A stretch of 64,000 nt of DNA. It comes from Euphorbia lathyris. Taxonomy: Eukaryota; Streptophyta; Magnoliopsida; Malpighiales; Euphorbiaceae. Positions 46,601-57,103 of this stretch are shown here, in pieces. The stretch lies in assembly GCF_963576675.1 (NCBI RefSeq), contig NC_088918.1:69985501-70049500 (forward strand), in the 5' to 3' direction. The notes below the pieces were generated by a model that worked only from the letters and a program-made list of their open reading frames with translations, was not told the DNA's origin and did no database searches. The position numbers were made by a program, and so were the translations under genes. Each line of letters opens with the position of its first letter. Position 1 is the first letter of the stretch.

Positions 46601-46794
46601 AGAAATACAAAATGATAATTTCTATATTGCGAAAACAAACCTTTCCCAGACTTGCTAACTATAGATGCAGCGAGTACAACCTGTGTTTAGGGGGGAAAAA
46701 CACCAAATTAAGTTCACGAAATCGTATAGGAGAACTGAAGGCAGTGAGTTAAACTTTGAATAATAATAACAATAGTGATGAATAGTTTTACCAT
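40655..46794 (-). CDS. Coatomer subunit delta (delta-COP), eleven coding exons
   Basis: Subunit of the COPI coat that drives Golgi-to-ER and intra-Golgi vesicle transport. Minus-strand coding exons, 5' to 3': 46794-46792 (ATG only), 46680-46641, 46211-45988, 45722-45480, 45392-45218, 43444-43140, 42438-42240, 42152-41999, 41617-41555, 41468-41372, 40744-40655. Junctions are GT..AG and keep frame: 1593 nt, 530 codons, a usual plant delta-COP length. The N-terminal longin-like domain is clear ([57 protein letters not shown]). A charged linker follows ([16 protein letters not shown]). The mu-homology domain starts near residue 288 ([19 protein letters not shown]) and includes [18 protein letters not shown] and [10 protein letters not shown]. 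It ends [12 protein letters not shown] likely non-coding first exon lies at about 47040-46946 with its donor at 46945; the ATG exon acceptor is at 46825. Coding intron 5 is large and full of MITEs. Confidence 0.95.
43965..44215. repeat. Family M MITE core in delta-COP intron 5
   Basis: It shares 'aactttaattcttcaac', 'gaggtcatttaggtg' and 'gagagagagctacgg' (in inverse sense) with the cores at 3330, 12350 and 47230. Terminal repeats and target duplication were not identified for this copy. Confidence 0.5.
44265..44427. mobile_element. hAT-type MITE in delta-COP intron 5
   Basis: Termini CTATGTTGCACGGAAAC and (reversed) CTATGTTGCGCGGAAAC. The flanking 8-bp duplication TTTTTAAG (44257-44264 and 44428-44435) is perfect. 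It is 163 bp and belongs to the same family as 34035-34179 in the neighbouring gene, in opposite orientation. Confidence 0.85.
44457..45145. mobile_element. hAT-type MITE (689 bp) in delta-COP intron 5
   Basis: Termini CATAGTTGTTAAAGGC and (reversed) CATAGTTGTTAAAGGC, with a perfect 8-bp duplication TCAACAAT (44449-44456 and 45146-45153). The subterminal regions repeat 'aggcgc' and 'caaggctca'. It is non-coding and lies 72 bp from the exon 5 donor. Confidence 0.85.
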
Positions 46795-47104
46795 TTTGAT
46801 TAATCAGAACAATAGAATGGATCCCTGTAGAACGAAAATCCAGTTATAGAAATACCAATTATGAGCGGATTCGAACAGGAAGAACACTATAAGAGATGGA
46901 AACGTGAGAAAATTGATCAAGGAGTAGTAGATCTGAAATACTAACCTAGATCGACTTTCTTGTTTGCTATGAGAGAAGAATGCTCCCTGCTCCGCCTAAC
47001 TTCACACGTTCTTTCAAAGAACCTGGCTCAATCACTCAGTCGAAGCAGTAGGGTTGATTTCTAGAGAAAGATTTTTTTGAGGTAAAATTAGAGGATTAAA
47101 ATAA

Positions 47105-47595
47105 GGGTAAAGTTTAAATAAAACCCCTGTGGTTTCACTCATTTTCAGATAAATGATTATGGTTTACTTTTTATCAAAACAATAATTGAGGTTTTAAACT
47201 TGAATTAATGCTATTAAAACCATCTTTAACGATGTGAAAATGAAAATTTTCAAGAATTAAAGTTGTTCAATATATATGGAACTACATTTTTTATTTTCGA
47301 AAATCATCTTTTTTGGAACTTTCTCTCTCTAAACATTGATTTTCTCTCTCTTTACCAAACATCATCTAAACAATCTCAAAATAAAAAAATTGAAAAATTA
47401 AAGTTGCTTAGAATATTAGTAGTTCTTAAAATATGTCATTTTTGAAGTCGTCAAAGGTGATTTTAATAGTATCAATCGAAAAAGTTCTTATTTTGTTAAA
47501 GTTAAAAATCTCAATCCTCGTTTTGACAAAAAGTAAACCACAGTCCTTTATCTGAAAATTAGTGAAACCACAGAGGTTTTATTTGAACTTTACCC
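47105..47595. mobile_element. Mutator-type MITE, family M, copy next to delta-COP promoter
   Basis: It starts GGGTAAAGTTTAAATAAAAC and ends with the inverted TTTTATTTGAACTTTACCC. A perfect 9-bp duplication TTAAAATAA flanks it (47096-47104 and 47596-47604). The arms run about 60 bp ('ctgtggtttcac' against 'gtgaaaccacag'). It sits just upstream of the inferred delta-COP first exon, so it occupies promoter space. Confidence 0.85.
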
Positions 47596-47604
47596 TTAAA
47601 ATAA

Positions 47605-48103
47605 GTATGACAATGGGTATTGTATCTGCGGGTACCCGACACCATCCGATCCTAATAAGACTATATGTATCCTATATAAAAAGGTATGGGACTAAAACCA
47701 TTACCCGTGATGGGTATGGTCATACCCGAAGACACTCATTACCCGTCATAACTCTTTTTAATATTTTATTATTTTTTAGATGTAAGATGTGAGATTCAAA
47801 CCCAACTTTTTGTTATTCAACCATTGAGCGATATCATTAAGCTATTTTATTCTTATTGATTAATGTTAAATTTGTTCAATTTTTAGATAGATGATTTGTT
47901 AAATTTGAAATGTTTTTTATTTTATATATTACTTCTTAATGAGTAAGGGTATCCGCAGGTATGCACGAATTAAATGAGATGGGTATGTGATGCAAAAAGT
48001 GTAAACGTTAGTTTAATGGAACGTGTACGGATAATTAAAAATAATTAGATAAGAGTTTGTTATTGACACTATCGTTGGGTACTTTACCCATTATCATCCC
48101 TAG
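47605..48103. mobile_element. hAT-like MITE rich in 'gggtacccg'
   Basis: The left end 'agtatgacaatgggta' is mirrored by the right end 'tacccattatcatccctag'. Subterminal 'acccgtgatgggtatggtc' phrases are typical of plant hAT MITEs. A tRNA-B-box-like phrase lies at about 47788. Target duplication was not resolved. Confidence 0.5.
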
Positions 48104-48243
48104 TTTAAACCACTTCAGAGGTTTTTGACATTTCAAACATCTCATGATGTTTGGTAAAGAAAAGTTTGAAAGCACTTTTTGGACTCAAACTTATGATTTT
48201 GAAAAAAAAATTAATTTTAGGAACTTTTTCAATTAGCTTATTA

Positions 48244-48628
48244 GAGCATCTCCAACCGTTCCTTAAATTGACTCTTAAGTTAAAATTTAAGGAAGGAGAA
48301 TGAAAAATAAGCTCCAACAGCCTCTTAGCGGCTCCTCAAATCACTAAGAGCATCTTCATCCTCTCTATTAATAGAGAGCCTCCTTCACCTCTTTGTGCCT
48401 CTTTAATTCATTTTTTATTAATAATTTATTATTGAGAGTCTCTCTTCCATCACTATTGGTAAATATAATAACAATTAATAATTTTATGATAAAATAATAA
48501 TGAGTGAATATAATATAAAGATCATCGTTGGAGATAATAATAATATGCCTTAGTCACCCTTAAATCACTAGGAGTCAAATATTTATATTATTTTTAGAGA
48601 GTGCACTAAGAGTCCCTTAGAAATGCTC
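48244..48628. mobile_element. Harbinger-type MITE (TTA target duplication)
   Basis: It starts GAGCATCTCCAACCG and ends with inverted CCTTAGAAATGCTC. TTA is duplicated on both sides (48241-48243 and 48629-48631). Related termini occur at 7047-7413. Confidence 0.65.
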
Positions 48629-48849
48629 TTATTTCATCCCTTTTAAAGAATATTGCTACCCTAGTTACTACACTTTACCTAACAAATGTTGTTTTTGTTC
48701 ATTTTGCAAAAAAAAAAAAAAAAACTAATAACGTTATAAACATATTCATCTAGTTATATTTTAGTGGTGAATATCAATTAATAAATCTAAATTTACTATT
48801 ATGTTTTTGGAAATTATATTTCTATTTAAAATTATATGAATATTAAACT

Positions 48850-48965
48850 CAAAATTGATTTGAGTGGTTAAGAACATCAAATTACTTAAGCTAGATTTCA
48901 AGTTTGAGTTTTAGCGTACGCATAAAGCTTTAATTTGAAGAGGATCCACTCAAAAGGTGCATGAC
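48850..48965 (+). mobile_element. SINE-like copy, Leu/Ser tRNA-derived
   Basis: It contains 'gatttgagtggttaagaaca' (A-box region) and 'caagtttgagttttagc' (decayed B box), then 'ataaagctttaatttgaag'. The same series, inverted, is at 26950-27055. Confidence 0.5.
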
Positions 48966-49049
48966 TAGGCTTGAACTCAGAAATCGGAAATTATTAAAGA
49001 AAAAACTATAAATAATAATTAAACTAATGAATATTATTGGAAACTTTGA

Positions 49050-49375
49050 GAAATATATGAATTTGGTCATTCATCGTTAGATCTAGACTTATTAAATCTA
49101 AGCCTTGAAATGCTTTGAATCTCCACTCTAAGATTCTAATAAGCATAGATCTAACGATAAATGACCAAATACTATATGGTCATTAAGGTTCATGTGATCA
49201 AAACTGAAAACAACAATGTGCATATAGACCTTAATGACCAAATGAATTTGGTCATTCGCCGTTACATCTAGATTTATTAAATCTAATCTACCTAAAATTC
49301 CAATAAGCCTAGATCTAACGGTGAATGACCAAATACTACATGGTTATTAAGGTTCATATGATCAAAACCGTATAT
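49050..49375. repeat. Duplicated inverted repeat ('aacggtgaatgacc')
   Basis: The unit 'tttggtcattc(a/g)(t/c)cgtta.atctaga' and its inverse 'tctaacg(a/g)tgaatgacc' occur twice each in about 320 bp. A related single copy is near 22950-23160. This looks like a MITE inserted beside or into another copy of itself. Confidence 0.5.
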
Positions 49376-49559
49376 AAAAATATTAGGTTTTTGTTTTAGT
49401 AAAATATTAAATTATAAATTAATTGGTATATATTACAAAACGTATTAAATTGCATCATTTTAGACGTTAGGGGTAAAATTGCTCCTGTCTGTAACCTTAA
49501 AGATATTTTTACACTTATCTCATTAACTTTTAAGTTATATATGACAGATTTTTTTTTTT

Positions 49560-49725
49560 TTTGAAGAAATATGTGACAAACTTTTTTTAAAAAAAGTGGT
49601 GCGCAATGCACTTACATTAAACAAAAGAAAATTACATTAAAGATAAAGGAAAAACTCCCTAACCCACCCCACTCCGATGCGATTCGAACCCATGACTTCA
49701 ACAGTCATAGGTAAGCTTAGTTATT
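49560..49725 (-). mobile_element. tRNA-derived SINE, degraded 5' end
   Basis: On the minus strand it contains 'aagcttacctatgac', 'gtcatgggttcgaatcgcat' (B box), and a tail with 'cattgcgcaccac' and A residues. It resembles the SINE at 24692-24820 ('gagcttacctatg', 'gtcatgggttcgaatcacat', 'gttgtgcgcaaa'). The A box is not recognisable. Confidence 0.6.
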
Positions 49726-50059
49726 AATATTTTAACAAATTTTGTTGGTAACTTTATTAATAACACACTGAATATTTTAGATATAATTAATATTTCAAAT
49801 AAACATTTCAAATAAATGATATAACAATTAAATAAACATCAAACCAATTTTTTTAATTAGAAATATTAATAATAAATTTTGATAGTATCCCATACATTAA
49901 AAATAAACCTATACTTTAGAGACAATTTTCGCCTTTATACCTTTAAACTTATAAACAAATTGCTACAATTTTATTCAAAATTAAAATTAATTACTATGGC
50001 AAGTTATTTTTATTTTACTTTTCAAAATAATACATAGAAATTGATTCCTACCGTCAGCA

Positions 50060-51265
50060 ATATTATGAAAATCGGATCAGGCCGGCTGGTTTGACCATAA
50101 ACCGGTCAGGTATCCAGTCCGATTGATAATGGCTTTTAGGAGGTTCAACAAAGTGATTGAACCGCTTGAACCAATCGGAGCAACCGTGAACCTGAATCAT
50201 TAGTTATGGTTATATAGATCTTACCACTAAGCTAATTTTCAACTTATGATTAATAACAACATTATGGTGCCGTTTGGTAAGATGTAATGACCTTCGTAAT
50301 GGAATGACCATTACATTGAAGGCCCATTACCATGTTTGGTTGCATGTTACAATTTCATTGTAATGGAATGAGAAAACCTTGAATTAAATTTTGTTGAAGA
50401 AATCTTGTAATCCCCATTACATAGAAAAATGACTTGAATTCTCATGACATTGTTATCTAACCTCTCATTTCTCAAATCTCACCTCTCATTCTTGTCAAAA
50501 ACGCAAAAAGTAGAAAAACATAAAAATTGAAAAAAAAAACGAAAAATCGAAAAACCGAAAAATGCGAAAAATGAAAAAAAAAAGAAAAATCGGAAAAATG
50601 AGAAAATAGAAAAATGGTGAAAAATGTTGAAAATGGAAATTAAAAGAAACGAGAAAAATGTAAAAAATATATGAAAAAGCGAAAAACTATATAGTAATTT
50701 ATTGATTTCGATTAATCTAATTTTGTATTTGATTTCGATTCGATTTTTCACATTTTTCATGTTTTTCGTTGATTTTAATTATGTAAATAAAATTTTATGA
50801 TTTCATTTAATTAGGAAAATATAAGTATTGTAATGGTTATTACATTACATCATAATTGTTAACCAAACATGGTAATAGAATCACTATTCTATTCCATTAC
50901 ATTACAACTTTGATTACATTACGACCTTGATTACATTACATTGCATTACGGCATACCAAACGGACCCTATATACTTATATATTATACTAATATTTAAAAT
51001 TTAAAATCTAAAACTTAAAATATTATTTAGTGTTTATTTTTTTAATATTCTGATAAATATTATTAAAAATTTAATTGATCTTTGCAATATAAACAAAGTT
51101 TACTTAGTATTTAAATTTTAAATATACATAAAATAAAATTTAAATTAAAAAAAATATATTATTTATGAGGTCATCTGGTTCAACCAATTCGAGACAACTG
51201 GTTGAACCAATTGATGCCTGGCCTATTTGTCAATCTGGTTCGACTTCCATCCCGGTTTTTAAAAC
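50060..51265. mobile_element. hAT-like 'ccggtt' MITE, split by another MITE
   Basis: The left part (50060-50200: 'ccggctggtttgaccataaa', 'accggtcaggt', 'ttgaaccgcttgaacc') is matched in inverse sense on the right (51170-51265: 'ggttcaaccaattcg', 'gcctggcc', 'cggtttttaaaac'). Between them lies an independent MITE (50266-50967). Ends are approximate. Confidence 0.45.
50266..50967. mobile_element. MITE with GGTGCCGTTTGG termini (Harbinger-like)
   Basis: It begins GGTGCCGTTTGGTA and ends with inverted TACCAAACGGACCC; TAT flanks both ends. 'attacat', 'gtaatgg' and 'ccaaacatggtaat' repeats are inverted between halves. The minus-strand Phe/Ser-rich frame (50479-50760) arises from 'gaaaaa' repeats and is not a gene. 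Confidence 0.6.
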
Positions 51266-51274
51266 ATTGCTCGT

Positions 51275-51803
51275 CAGTGATCCGCCTCGATGAGAATGAG
51301 AAACTCTCAATAAGAATCCCCATAGAACGAGGATGGAGATAAAAAAAAAATTCCCCGTAGTGGGAATGGGAAAGTGTATCCCTGCCCGTTAATTCTCGAT
51401 AGGGATTCATGACGGATTCCCGATTATTCTCCGTGATGATTGAATTTATAATTTTTATTACGTTTATAATTTATAAGCCTTATAAACTAAATGAGTTTAT
51501 ACTTATATGTTTATAAAATATATTTTTAGTTAAATATACTTATACTTAGGTTTTATTATTTTTTTAAACATAAACGGTGATTCTCCACCGCAGAATGGGG
51601 ATGAGTTTTTTGGAACATATGTAAACGGGGAATGAGGATCTTCGTGGAATGGAGAATGCGATAAATATGCCCCCATCTAACTCATGGGGATGGGACAAAT
51701 ATCTCCCCGTCTAACTCGTGGAGATGGGGATGGGAAAATCCCGACTAGTCGAGAAACGGGGATGGAAAATGTATTATCCGCTCCGCCCCGTTTACATCCC
51801 TAT
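51275..51803. mobile_element. hAT-like MITE rich in 'ggggatgggg'
   Basis: The right end 'ccccgtttacatcccta' and repeated 'gggatggg' and 'ccccgt' phrases are characteristic of plant non-autonomous hAT elements. The left boundary is not clear. Confidence 0.45.
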
Positions 51804-52985
51804 TCCTATCAGGTTGGAAAATGATCAACATGTTCATTATAATCTAAATGACCCAATTCAGCAAACGTTGGTTCTCTTAATATGTGATCTAAAGTTTTAA
51901 ACTTCTTTAATAAGGGCTAAAAAGTTTCCTACCGAACCAATAAATATATATATATAAACTATAAATTCTCAAGTTAAGAGAATTTTTTTCATTATTAAAT
52001 TATTTACTTCTGGTGTACATTTTAACATTGGCATTGGAGTCTATATTGGAGCCCACCTCGACGAGTCAATATCCCCATCAACATAAACAATTGAATGTTT
52101 GATGCGGTGAGCGTGGATCCAATAAATATTTGATACATCCTAAAAAAAAATTGCATGAATCATGGATTGTGATACTCCTTAGACTTCGAAGCGAGTAAAT
52201 ATTACTCCCACACTATTGAATTATAATACGAGTCTTCTACCTTTTTTTACTTTAACAAGGGATGAACTCCAAAAACTCCTCCAAATGATGATAATTGCTC
52301 AAGTATAACTGGAAAAGCAAGAAAAGCTATTGTAAACCCCAACACAAAAATAATTGAAACATTACAGAAATTAAGAAGCCCAAACACATCGATAGAAACC
52401 CAACTCCAAATATAACAAGGATATCATCAAAAGATGTTAATAAAACACCCAACAGCAAATCTAAGCGCTTTATCCATAGTGTCACAACTTATAAGTGGCA
52501 CTATGTATCACAAGCCTAATGACCACAATAATAACAAAAAGATAAAGAAGTTGGTGAACCCGTAGATCGTCATAATAACATGGGTAAGCCTTCTGAGAGT
52601 GAATCGTGTAAAGTGTTATTCTAACGCTTTATGGATAAAAGGGCTCTCGACGGTATGTTGGGATATCAAATTCCCTCGCATACACCTCTCTGCAAAGGAT
52701 CATTGACATGCCTTTTCCCCGAAATTGGAAAACTCATCGATTGTCCAACTATTGAGGAATAGCTGAATCAAACGAACATTATAATGCTTTTATGAGCATG
52801 ATAACTTGCATGCACAAGATTTTGTTGTAATGTGCAAGGTTTTCTAACTATTATGCCCATGGTAATGCAAGAATGGTAAAGAGAACAATTTGTTGAGTAC
52901 ATTGCCTCTTTTCAGCATTTAAAGGAGTTATTTGTAGCTAGATTTGTGGAAGTTGTGAAGGTTGGAAAGATTAGTACTTATTTCC
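51804..52985. other. No host gene recognised
   Basis: AT-rich DNA. The last few hundred bases may be the upstream part of the degraded gypsy element that follows, but no protein motif is visible. Confidence 0.35.
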
Positions 52986-52989
52986 ATGA

Positions 52990-53930
52990 TTAGTTTACTA
53001 TCCAAAACGGCTAGCCAATATTGTTATTGTAAAGAAACCTAATGGAACCTATTGAAAGTGTAGACTTTACAGGTCTTAATAAAGCATACCCTAAGAATTA
53101 TTACCCTTTACCTAATATTGATCAGTCAGTTCATCAAACAGTAGGACATCAACTCTTGTCAGTTTTGGATTACATTGTGAGGTATCATCAAATACCAATA
53201 CATATGAATAAAAAACAACTTTTATTACATATGCATGGACATTCTATTATAAAGTAATTCCATTTGGTCTTAAAAATGTTGGTGTCACGTATCAATGTCT
53301 TGTTAACAAAATTGTTAATGGTCATATTGGTAAAACCATACAAGTTTATAAGTTCTCGAGAAGAGGCATGAGATCCAAAAGCTTATGGGAAGTTTTATTG
53401 CATTGGAGAAGTTTATGTCCACAATCTTGTCTACCTTTCCATAAGCTTTTCAAGAAAGATAATCATTTTCATTGAGATGACAGGTGTTAAGAGGCTTTTG
53501 AGGCTATCAAAAACTTATTGCTTCTCGAGTGCTTCTAAGACATGGGATACACTCATATTATACTTAACGGTAGCTAATGAACCAATCGGTTTTCGTTATT
53601 ATTTGTGTGGAAGGCAATGACATCTTTCTAATTTGTTATTTGATTAAGGTATTAAAGGGTGCTGAAGTTTGATATTCAATTTCAAGAAAACAATTTTAGC
53701 CATTGTACATGGCACAATAAGGATTTATCCCAATTTCGAAGCATAGTCCATTGTCGTGCGAACAAATCTTCTTTAGAAAAAGTGGTTCAGATACTTGAAG
53801 TATCTCATCGCATTATCAAATGAACTCTATGATTTCACAGTTTGATGTATGATTTGAACCTCATTCAACCATCAAGGCTCAAACACTTTCAGATTTCATT
53901 ATTGAATTTATGATAAAAGAAAAGTAACGA
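52990..53930 (+). pseudogene. Degraded Ty3/gypsy reverse transcriptase and RNase H
   Basis: In broken plus-strand frames it reads 'LANIVIVKKPNG', 'VDFTGLNKAYPKNYYPLPNI', 'GHQLLSVLDY', 'YHQIPIHM', and 'PFGLKN'-like residues (about 53250). Later come 'LYLTVANEPIG' (RNase H start) and, near 53840-53910, a piece like 'AQTLSDFIIEF'. These follow the gypsy RT-RNase H order; the last phrase resembles Tat/Athila-group elements. Stops and frameshifts are frequent. Confidence 0.75.
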
Positions 53931-54705
53931 TGAGGATCTGCAAATATACCTCATATGGAATGGCATACGAGTGTTGATGGTTTCATATATTAGAAACTTA
54001 GTGAAATGCAGTGAAACATTAACCAATGAAATTGGTCAGATATTGGTAAAATCTTCTAAAACTTTAAATCTACGAGTCAAATTGAGTGAAACACTATAAA
54101 ATCTTTGTAAAACACTTTGAAATGTGAAATATTGGTGGAACTCTTTTGAAATGTAAAATATAAGAGTAAAATTGATCTTGGTTGAAAATATTAAAATTAA
54201 ATCTGTATTTTTCGGTTGAAAGGTTAGAATTAAAATTTATGCTTATAAAACAAACAAACAAAAATCCTATAAAACTCTTAGCAAAGAGGATTTAATGGCG
54301 TTATATAGCTCTTTGGCGGTAGACCAAGAAATAGTATAATATAAAGGCTAACACATTCCACGTTTTAACTTAAGAATCCATGTGTATTTATTTTTGTAGA
54401 TCAAACTTCTAAACTTTAATTTTCATATATACTCAACCTCTTATTAACGATTCCGTGGCTAAATTTTTAATGAAGAGCTCAATGCATATAAAAATTACAG
54501 ATTCTGATTAAAGAAAATATAAAAATTAAAGATCATAGACTAAATAAAAAAATTATAAAAAACTAAAAGTTCAAATATGATTTTTGCTTATAACAATAAA
54601 AAAAAACGAGCATAAACTAGAGAAACTCAATTTATTATAAATTAATTAAATATAAACTATTTGTATATGGCACTAATTCATATAACTAATTTTTCTTATT
54701 CACCT
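53931..54705. other. No recognised feature
   Basis: AT-rich DNA, with 'gaaacattaaccaatgaaat' and 'gtgaaacac' phrases repeated loosely at 54000-54160. Confidence 0.35.
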
Positions 54706-54714
54706 TTTTATATA

Positions 54715-55262
54715 GGGTAATTAATTTATTAGTCCCTATATTTTGACAAAACACACTGTTTAGTCCCTGTATTTTCAAAAACACATGATAAAGTCCCTAA
54801 CCTTTTTCACGATGAATTGTTTAGTCCCTAACGTTTTTCTTGGTGAACTGTTTAGTCCCTGTCGTTAGACGCTCATGAAGATTTTGTTAGTCAATTTAGA
54901 TTTGCGTTCTTCTTTTCCTTTCCTTTAAACTCTAATGCATCTGAAATCAACTTTCAGTGTTCTTTTTTATTTTCTTCTTAATCGTTCAAATTCGTAAGCA
55001 TTGGGTCTTTTTTTTTCTTGTTCTCCATACAAATAGCTTCTTCTTTTAAATTGGATTTTCTCTTCTAAAGTTTGAAGGTAAATAGTAAAAGGTAATTTAG
55101 TCATTTCCGAAGTCATAAACGGTAAAAAAAATCTAACAAATAGAAGGAAGGACTAAACAGTTCATTGAAAAAAAGGTTAGGGACCTTACCATGTGTTTAT
55201 GAAAATACAGGGACTAAACAGTGTGTTTTGTCAAAATATAGGGACTAATAAATTAATTACCC
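54715..55262. mobile_element. Mutator-type MITE ('tagtccct' family)
   Basis: It starts GGGTAATTAATTTATTAGTC and ends with the exact inverse. A perfect 9-bp duplication TTTTATATA flanks it (54706-54714 and 55263-55271). Arms exceed 100 bp and include 'cacactgtttagtccctgta'. It is non-coding. Confidence 0.85.
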
Positions 55263-55288
55263 TTTTATATATTATAGTGGTGTCCGCT

Positions 55289-55319
55289 ATGGTTACTTTG
55301 TGTAAAACAAAGTAACCAT
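55289..55319. repeat. Perfect 12-bp stem hairpin
   Basis: ATGGTTACTTTG, a 7-base loop, then CAAAGTAACCAT. It sits just right of the target duplication of the preceding MITE and may be a remnant of a foldback element like that at 39970. Confidence 0.55.
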
Positions 55320-55449
55320 ACTTTGTTTTAATGACCAATAGTATGACGACATGTGGCAAATTTATTTAAAATAAAATAAAAATATATGAAAAGTTAACCT
55401 GTAATAACAAGTTACCACTAAACAGAGAAAAATTAAAGTTAAACAAGGT

Positions 55450-56900
55450 AGAATATGATTCCATCCACCAAACCATTTGACGGAAATTGACACTATTTTA
55501 CGGGAAATCTACAAAACCTTTACAAAATTCCGTAACATTTGTATAATTTTACGTAAATTAATTATTTTTTGTTAAATTATTAATAAAAAATAATTTTAAT
55601 TCTATCCACCAAACCATTTTACGTAAATTGACACTATTTTACGTAAAATCCATAAAACCCTTACAAATTTCTGTAACATTTGTACAATTTCACGTAAAGT
55701 AATAAATTTTTGTTAAATTATTAATAAAAAATAGTTTTAATTCTATCCATCAAATCATTTTACGTAAATTGACACTACTTTACGTAAAATCCGTAAAACC
55801 TTTATAAATTTCCGTATATTTGTACAATTTTATGTAAAGTAATTATTTTTTCTTAAATTATTAATAAAAAATAATTTTAATTCTATCCACCAAATCACTT
55901 TACGTAAATTTACACTACTTTAGGTAAAATCCGTAAAACCTTTACAAATATCCGTAACATTTGTACAATTTTATATAAAGTAATTATTTTTTGTTAAATT
56001 ATTAATAAAAAAATAATTTTAATTCTATCCATCAAATCGCTTTACGTAAATTGACACTACTTTACGTAAAATCTTTAATAAAAAATAAAAAAAAATTAAT
56101 AAAAAATAATTTTTAATTCTATCCACCAAACTACTTTATGTAAATTGACACTACTTTACGTAAAATCTTTAATAAAAAATAAAAAAAAATTAATAAAAAA
56201 TAATTTTTAATTCTATCCACCAAACTACTTTATGTAAATTGACACTACTTTACGTAAAATCCATAAAAATTTTACAAATTTTTCGTAACATTTGTACAAT
56301 TTTATGTAAAGTAATTATTTTTTGTTAAATTATTAATAAAAATAATGTTAATTCTATCAACCAAACCACTTTACGTAAATTGACACTACTTTACGTAAAA
56401 TCCATAAAACCTTTATAAATTTTCATAACATTTGTAAAATTTTATGTAAAGTAAATATTTTTTGTTAAATTATTAATAATAAATAATTTTAATTCTATCC
56501 ACCAAATCGCTTTACGTAAATTGACACTACTTTACGTAAAATCCATAAAACCTTTATAAAATTTTGTAATATTTGTACAATTTACGTAAAGCAATTATTT
56601 TTCATTAAAATATTAATAAAAAATAATTTTAATTCTATCCACTAAACTACTTTAAGTAAATTGCACTACTTTACGTAAAATCCATAAAACCTTTACAAAT
56701 TTTCGTAACATTTGTACAATTTTATGTAAAGTATTTTTTTTGTTAAATTATTAATAAAAAATAATTTTAATTTTATCCACCAAATAAATTTACGTAAATT
56801 GATACTAATTTACGTAAAATCCATAAAACCTTTATAAATTTTCGTAACATTTGTACAATTTTACATCAAGTAGTTATTTTTTATTCAATTATTAATAAAA
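55450..56900. repeat. Tandem array of about 141-bp monomers with TTTACGTAAA palindromes
   Basis: The anchor 'tctatcca(c/t)caaa' occurs at 55460, 55601, 55742, 55882, 56024, 56118, 56212, 56353, 56494, 56634 and 56772. Spacings are 141, 141, 140, 142, 94, 94, 141, 141, 140 and 138. Each monomer has 'ttacgtaaattgacact', 'tttacgtaaaatcc' and 'acatttgtacaatttta', then an AT-rich 'ttaaattattaataaaaa'. The two 94-bp units lack the middle third. No coding capacity. Confidence 0.85.
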
Positions 56901-57103
56901 ATAGTTTTATTTATAAATTTGGTAAGCAACTATAAATGATTTTAGTAAAAGGCAAATATTTTACGTGAAACTCGATTTTGGGAACTTAGTAATATTTTAA
57001 CGAAAAATAATAACTTTATGTAAATTTAATCTTACTTTAAGCATGTTATGTCTATCAGTATAAAATTAACGTAAAGTTGAAATATATTATATAAACCTCA
57101 ATT

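Noticed and set aside
50479..50760. Hydrophobic Phe/Ser-rich membrane peptide gene
   Set aside because: Produced by simple 'gaaaaatg' repeats inside a MITE.
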